64,000 nt of DNA from Pontederia crassipes. Lineage: Eukaryota; Streptophyta; Magnoliopsida; Commelinales; Pontederiaceae. Under the pieces are notes generated by a model. It had not been told where the DNA came from, ran no database searches, and worked only from the letters and a program-made list of their open reading frames with translations. Each line of letters starts with the position of its first letter. Position 1 is the first letter of the stretch. Positions 59,483-64,000 of this stretch are shown in pieces. Position numbers and translations under genes: made by a program. Where the stretch lies: assembly GCA_030549335.1 (NCBI GenBank), contig CM060194.1, forward strand, positions 66,376,077 through 66,440,076, read 5' to 3'.

Positions 59483-59689
59483 CTAAAAGGAAGAACAAGC
59501 ATAACAATCTGAATAATAAGAGACGTGAAACATATCAAACGTGAACTCTCTCACTGTAAAAGGAAGAAAAGCAGCAGACACTGAGAAGGCAAATGAGCAA
59601 TCAAATCAAAGCTCGTTGTATTGAAAATTGGAATAGGAAATCGTTTGTACGAAACAGTAACTAAATGAAGAAAAAACAACTAAAAGTTG

Positions 59690-60240
59690 ATGAAAATTAG
59701 CAATCAGGCAAAGGTACATCTGCAATTTTGTGCCAAAGAGAAAAATTTATTGATAGAGGAAGGGAGGGAGGATGAAGGGCATACCAGCGAGCGACAAATT
59801 GAAGGCAAGGAACGGTGGCATGCAGCAGCAACGAACAGCGGCAGGTGGCAGGCAGCGGCAACGGACGGTGGCATGCATTAGCAACGAATGGCGGCAGGTG
59901 ACAGACAGCGGCAATGAACGGCGGCAGGCAGCAAGCGGCAGCAATGTACGGCAGCCAGGTGGTAGACAGCAGCAACATATGGCAGTAGGCGGAAGGCGGC
60001 AGCAACATATGGCAGTAGGCGGAAGGCAACAGCAACAATGGAGGTGGCAGGTGACAACAACGCACGACGACACAACTGCAGGTGGCAGCAATCCACGGCG
60101 GCACGGCTCCAGGCGGCAAGCGGCAGCAATGCACACACGAAAGTAGGCGACAGCAAACAATGGCAGGCGGCAAGCGCCAGCAGGCGACATAGAACGATGA
60201 CCAGCAGCTAGCAGGTGGAGGGAATTAGGGCACTGGGTAT
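59690..60240. repeat. GGCAGCAAC-rich low-complexity block in element F
   Basis: Imperfect GGC/GCA/ACG triplets, with a clear local duplication of agcaacatatggcagtaggc plus about 10 bases (59,969-60,029). Open frames on both strands reflect composition only. It could be a captured 5' UTR or promoter-proximal exon, but I recognise nothing. Confidence 0.55.
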
Positions 60241-60570
60241 TTGGGTTTGGGCTGCACTATGTTTTGAGGTTTTCGTTTGTATATAGTTTTGGAAAAATGA
60301 CAACATTTTTGTCTCTAATTTTGTTGTTAGTTCATTTCTAATATTGTTCCAAAAAAATGAAGTATAGCTACAAAAATTTTCGTCGCTATTATGTCACCTT
60401 TTTGTCGCGAAAATTTGTCAAAGAAATTTTCTCACAAAACTTGGCGTCGATTTCATCACCAAGGTTTTGTTGCTATTTCGTAGCTATTTTATCACAATTA
60501 GCGACAAAAATAGCAACGAAACATCCGCCGCAAATTTTTATTACGAATTAGTAATTTTCTTGTAGTGTAG

Positions 60571-61666
60571 CCTCGTAATAGGCCCCCTCACGAGTTACCA
60601 TTTGCTCTATCTAGACGGTAATTTTCTCCCATACGGATGTTTCTTTTCGCCGGTGGCAAGGTCATCCTAACTCGACGAGGTTCGCCGTGGCACTGATCCC
60701 TCATGTGCACATGATGTCTAAATAGTTGTATCATCAATTTCATGCAATTGGTATTTCACTTAAAGATGAAGAGCTCTTCAAAAGATGAATGTAAAGATGA
60801 ATGAATGCAAGCATGAAAGCAAGAAAGCATGAATGTATGAAAGTCAAGCATGACAGATGAATATGAATAATGTGTTCTTATCTTATGATTATGATATTCT
60901 TATATGACCTTGTTACTATGATCTCTATCCATGCTATGACTGATGAACTCTATCTATGATGACTTAATCCTTCTCTTATGATGATTACACATTCTTTTCA
61001 TACTATATTTCGATTGAACTGATTTATGGTTTATATGAACCCGCATTTAGCTTTCTGCTAACGATTGAGTTTGCTCTCCTGTGTGATCCACACAAGTGCG
61101 TTATGATTAGACGTGATGTGGTGATGCGTGTACGGAGGTCTCGGCGGGGTGGACTACTATTGCATATGGTCCTCATGGAGCGTAGTAGTAGTTACATATT
61201 TTATCGTTGTATGTGTTGGTGTGTCTATAGTAATGGGACCTACCGAGTCCTTATGGACTGGAGTCGTTTCTTCATCTAGACTAGTCTTACACTTGTGAGC
61301 CACTATCTTTTTAGGCGGATGAGTACACTTTTTTGCTTCCCGCACCGTGCTTAGTAATGAGATTATACACCTTTTTAAAATGTATTTTGGTCACCTTTTG
61401 GATGTATGTGACTCTTATATTATTGCCTCTTACGAAGACTAATTGAAACATTTGATATATTAGCTTCCGCATTTTTCTTTACCTTGTCGTATTCTTTTAT
61501 TTTCTTTAAGTCTTCCGCTATGGTACTAATATTCATTCAATCTTTCGCTTTGTATTTCTTTTGTGTTGACCACCTCGTCAACAAAATAGCCAAAGAATGG
61601 ATTCACGTGGAGCTTCAGGGGAGGAGGTCGCGCCGCGTGACGGGCCGACCCCCTCGGGGCGCTACA
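60571..61666 (+). repeat. Element A 3' LTR, last piece
   Basis: Resumes after F as cctcgtaataggccccctcac (left LTR cctcataacaagccccctcac at 17,598). It runs straight through the site that holds TRIM G in the 5' LTR (61,181-61,190) and ends GGGGCGCTACA. Confidence 0.9.
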
Positions 61667-63017
61667 TATACCCTTCGGATCTTGGTGCTTCTTCTTGATT
61701 CCATAGGCCACCTTTTCCACTTAAGGCACCTGGATGTAGATGGAACGAAAACGTGAAAGAAATACCAGACTCAATAGGAGGCCTTTCAAATCTGCAAATG
61801 CTGAGAGTTGGTGGATGCAAATTTTTTCATCAACTTCCTAAAACTGTCACGATGTTGTGCAAGCTTAGGGTTCTTTCTATTGTTCGTACACCACTAAGTC
61901 TTGTACCCAAGGGAATTGGCATTTTAAAGAATCTGCATACGCTGAGGGCTAATCGTTGGCCACGATGGCTGGGTCTCGAGCGAGCAAGAAATGAAAAGGT
62001 TGCGACCTGGACGAGCTTGAGCATCTGTCCAACCTCAGAAACTTGCTGCTGCGTAAGCTGCATAGGTCGAGGCGCAAAGGTGCAGCTCCAGCACTTGCAA
62101 ATAAACGCTTTCTCAGGCACTTGGTTTTATCAAAAGAAGCACGGAATCTGGAGAACAGTGAGGAAGAAACCCGAAGAATCCAAAAGATATACGATGACCT
62201 CACTCCACCATCCACCCTCCGGACACTTGGGATTAACAACTTTCCTGGTCTCGAGTTTCCAAGTTGGATGACACCACCTTCATGGAGTGATTCTTTCCCC
62301 GACCTAACAACTTTGAAACTTTCGAACATTACATCATGCAAGGAGCTTCCTCCGCCAGTTGCCGCAGTTGAGAGATCGCTATATCGAAGGAGCTGAAGCC
62401 ATCACTACGTTGGGACCTCAGTTCTTCTCATGCGGACCACCACCAGGGATCGCATTCTCGAATATTGACTATTTGGAGATTAAGAAAATGCCAAATTGGG
62501 AAGACTGGTTGTCGCCATCAAGTTATCAGCAGCCCAATCCAAATCTGCTTCCTAAATTGAACAGTATCGCCCTTGATGATTGTCCAAAGCTGAAGGCCCT
62601 TCCAGAATGCTTGTCTCTTGCCATCAACTTAAAGAAGTTGTATATCAGAATTTGCCCTAAATTGTCAAAAATCAACAATCTCCCCTCCTTAGAACAGATG
62701 TACTTGGAGGAGATCCCGACGTTGGAGTTCGTGAATAATATTGATGCACTCCGGCAATTGGACCTTATTGTCTCTACTCAATCTGTTCCGCCATGGTTGT
62801 CGCCATTGCTCAAGCAACCCACTTTCAGAAAGCTCGAGATGTACTGGATTGCACTCTGGAACTGCTCAAGAACTGCCTGAAAGACGGTCCGAATTGGCAC
62901 GTCATTCATCAGATTCCAAATGTTGGCATTCAAACTTTTGATGGTCGTGGATACATGCGCTACACCATGGATCCACAATCTTATGTGGCAAATGTAGATC
63001 CAGGGAAATCAGAATAA
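61667..63017 (+). pseudogene. NLR2, 3' half: remaining LRRs and C-terminus
   Basis: Continues NLR2 after element A. The left half ends KKMY and the right half starts T-LRILVL, matching NLR1 KMYNLRILVL. Once A and one target copy are removed, the junction is in frame. LRR text follows (LFHLRHLDVDGT, LPKTVTMLCKLRVLS, VPKGIGILKNLHTLR, FPGLEFPSWM, LPECLSLAINLKKLYIR, PPWLSPLLKQPTFRKL). It ends YTMDPQSYVANVDPGKSE at a stop in 63,015-63,017, the likely original C-terminus of both NLRs. Lesions compared with NLR1: a 21-bp in-frame deletion at about 61,693, an extra A near 61,748, a deletion at about 61,948, a deletion near 62,356 and a shift at about 62,850. It is not an independent gene. Confidence 0.9.
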
Positions 63018-63265
63018 TACCAACCACTATTTTCCGTACGTTATCTCTCAATGATATCTTTCTTCTACCCTTTTTTCCTGCCTACGTCAACATTTTTGTT
63101 TGATAATTAGGTTGTTTGTTTATTAACCTAATGTTAAGATTTATGTCTTGAATGCATGATCCGTTCTTTCCATTGAATTATTTACCGTTGCAATGAAATA
63201 TTTTCATGATTCATAGTCCTCTTGTTCAGAGCATGCATTCTTTTTTTGGCATAAATTATTTTCTT
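63018..63265. other. NLR2 3' flank
   Basis: The first 120 bp align with the NLR1 3' flank (about 9430-9540), so the tandem duplication extended past the stop codon. After that, nothing is recognised. Confidence 0.55.
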
Positions 63266-64000
63266 CATGGCAATGACACCAAAAACTTATAATATATAGA
63301 TCGTGTAAAATTTTAAAAATGAAGGATATATGTTTGGAAGAAGAAAATATAAAGTTATGATACCAAGTACCTTAGCCTGTGATAATAGAATATAATAATG
63401 TGACAAATGAAGTAAACTCAAATCCCTATGCACAACTGCAAGTGCACGATTTCCATTGTAATATAAAGAGGATCGAATTAAGGTCAAGCTAATAAATTGA
63501 TTGAGTGATATATTAGATGAAATTTGTAAATTTAGAATATAAAGATACAAAATATGAATTATTCTAATTTGTAGATATTTTCAAGAATCGTGCAAATAGA
63601 AAATGGACAAACTTTAATAAGTAATTATTTTCTAATATTGACATATATAATAATATTGATTTCGGTTAAGAAAAAAATTCAAATTGATTGAAAATCTCAT
63701 ATTTTAATTAAAAAAATCATTTTTCTCTGCGATTCTAGAGAAAAGATGATGAACTCAATATATGGTTAACATATATTTGTAGTAAATACACTATAATTGA
63801 ATCAAAGAATAGTTAAATATATATATTCAATAACTAAAAATTTATGTGTAATGTATATCGATATGAAGAAAACTTCAATATGAGTAGAACTAAAGAAAGG
63901 ATAATACTTACCATTAAATTCGATAATTTAGTGATATTAAATAAACTAATTCAGATATTTTCAATATTTAGCTTGAAAAAAATTATGATTGCAAATTTAA
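63266..64000 (-). mobile_element. degenerate Athila-type LTR and PBS remnant, running off the window
   Basis: catggcaatgacaccaaaaactt (63,266-63,288) looks like a decayed form of the PBS complement ccggcaacggcgccaaaaac seen beside the C and E LTRs. About 150 bp on, 'ctgcaagtgcacgatttcc..ttgtaatataaagaggatcgaa' parallels the LTR text 'agcaagtgcactagtcgctcaagtaatatag...gtgtcgaa'. The rest is AT-rich and unrecognised. No end is visible in the window. Confidence 0.4.

Larger units (their letters stand above)
57007..60567. mobile_element. Element F: non-autonomous CACTA transposon carrying a host gene fragment
   Basis: Terminal inverted repeats CACTACAAGAATAA (left) and, inverted, CACTACAAGAAAAT (right), with a 3-bp target duplication tag (57,004-57,006 and 60,568-60,570), define an En/Spm-type (CACTA) element of 3,561 bp. 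Subterminal regions hold many TTTGTCGC / GCGACAA words (57,020-57,300 and 60,300-60,530), the usual transposase-binding layout. No transposase gene is present. Inside lie a captured TTL-type gene fragment, a pair of 236-bp direct repeats, a SINE fragment and a GC-rich low-complexity block. Confidence 0.92.
15726..61666 (+). mobile_element. Element A: chromovirus Ty3/Gypsy LTR retrotransposon inserted in NLR2
   Basis: Complete LTR-internal-LTR element with its body spread over 45.9 kb by nested insertions. 5' LTR 15,726-19,123. Leader 19,124-19,601 plus 29,666-30,685. Gag-Pol 30,686-35,663. 3' LTR in three pieces, 35,659-36,015, 55,447-57,006 and 60,571-61,666. The target duplication is tacac (15,721-15,725) against tatac (61,667-61,671), one mismatch. 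Ends are TG..CA, with TG mutated to TA in the left LTR. RT and integrase motifs and a C-terminal chromodomain place it with Tekay/Del-like chromoviruses. The LTR copies differ at many sites, and coding frames carry many stops, so it is old and dead. It is host to TRIM G and elements B, C and F. Confidence 0.92.

Noticed and set aside
59697-60190. Cys/Pro/His-rich frames on the minus strand in element F
   Set aside because: Triplet-repeat artefact in the GGCAGC-rich block.
61667-63017. A third, independent LRR gene
   Set aside because: It is collinear with and joins exactly to the broken end of NLR2 after removal of element A.

Overview
Plant nuclear DNA, almost certainly from a flowering plant. 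It holds intron-poor CC-NBS-LRR (NLR) resistance-gene relics in a sea of plant-type retrotransposons: chromovirus Ty3/Gypsy, Athila-like Ty3/Gypsy, L1-type LINEs, a TRIM, an Au-like SINE and a CACTA transposon. I cannot name the species. I found no intact protein-coding gene and no CRISPR array; I did not systematically search for tRNA or rRNA genes and noticed none.

Layout. 1-6.2 kb: intergenic, with a probable 3' UTR, a GC-rich triplet-repeat island, a likely Copia solo LTR and a SINE with a perfect 19-bp target duplication. 6.29-9.53 kb: NLR1, a nearly complete CC-NB-ARC-LRR gene carrying three frameshifts, one exactly in the P-loop. 9.5-13.4 kb: spacer with a GC-rich foldback and a 5'-truncated LINE. 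13.47 kb onward: NLR2, a tandem paralogue with many stops and frameshifts. NLR2 does not end at 15.7 kb. Its leucine-rich repeat region is interrupted by a 45.9-kb nested transposon block and resumes at 61,667-63,017. Removing the block plus one 5-bp target copy rejoins the two halves in frame. 63.27-64 kb looks like a degenerate Athila-type LTR.

The nest. Element A (chromovirus, + strand, 15,726-61,666, TSD tacac/tatac) sits in NLR2. Its 5' LTR holds a 415-bp TRIM. Its leader holds element B (chromovirus, - strand, 19,602-29,660, TSD aaaag). Its 3' LTR holds element C (Athila-like, - strand, 36,016-55,441, TSD ctaag) and CACTA element F (57,007-60,567, TSD tag). C in turn holds D (39,282-42,709, TSD atgag) and E (44,736-52,290, TSD tatgg). 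LTR divergence judged by eye ranks the same way as the nesting: A and B oldest, C younger, E very young (about nine differences in roughly 1.69 kb).

Most unusual signals. (1) D and E carry dense arrays of a short palindrome-like word around TTACGGCCGTAA, about one per 35-40 bp in places, so dense that all three minus-strand frames stay open. Related CGGCC-centred palindromes (TCACGGCCGTGA, AACTCGGCCCGGGTT) cluster in A's leader and in the LTRs of A and C. Different element lineages thus share one architecture. (2) CACTA element F has captured several exons, with their introns, of a host TTL-type (TPR-thioredoxin-like) gene, bracketed by a 236-bp direct repeat. (3) D has one LTR, yet is flanked by a perfect target duplication and ends in CA.
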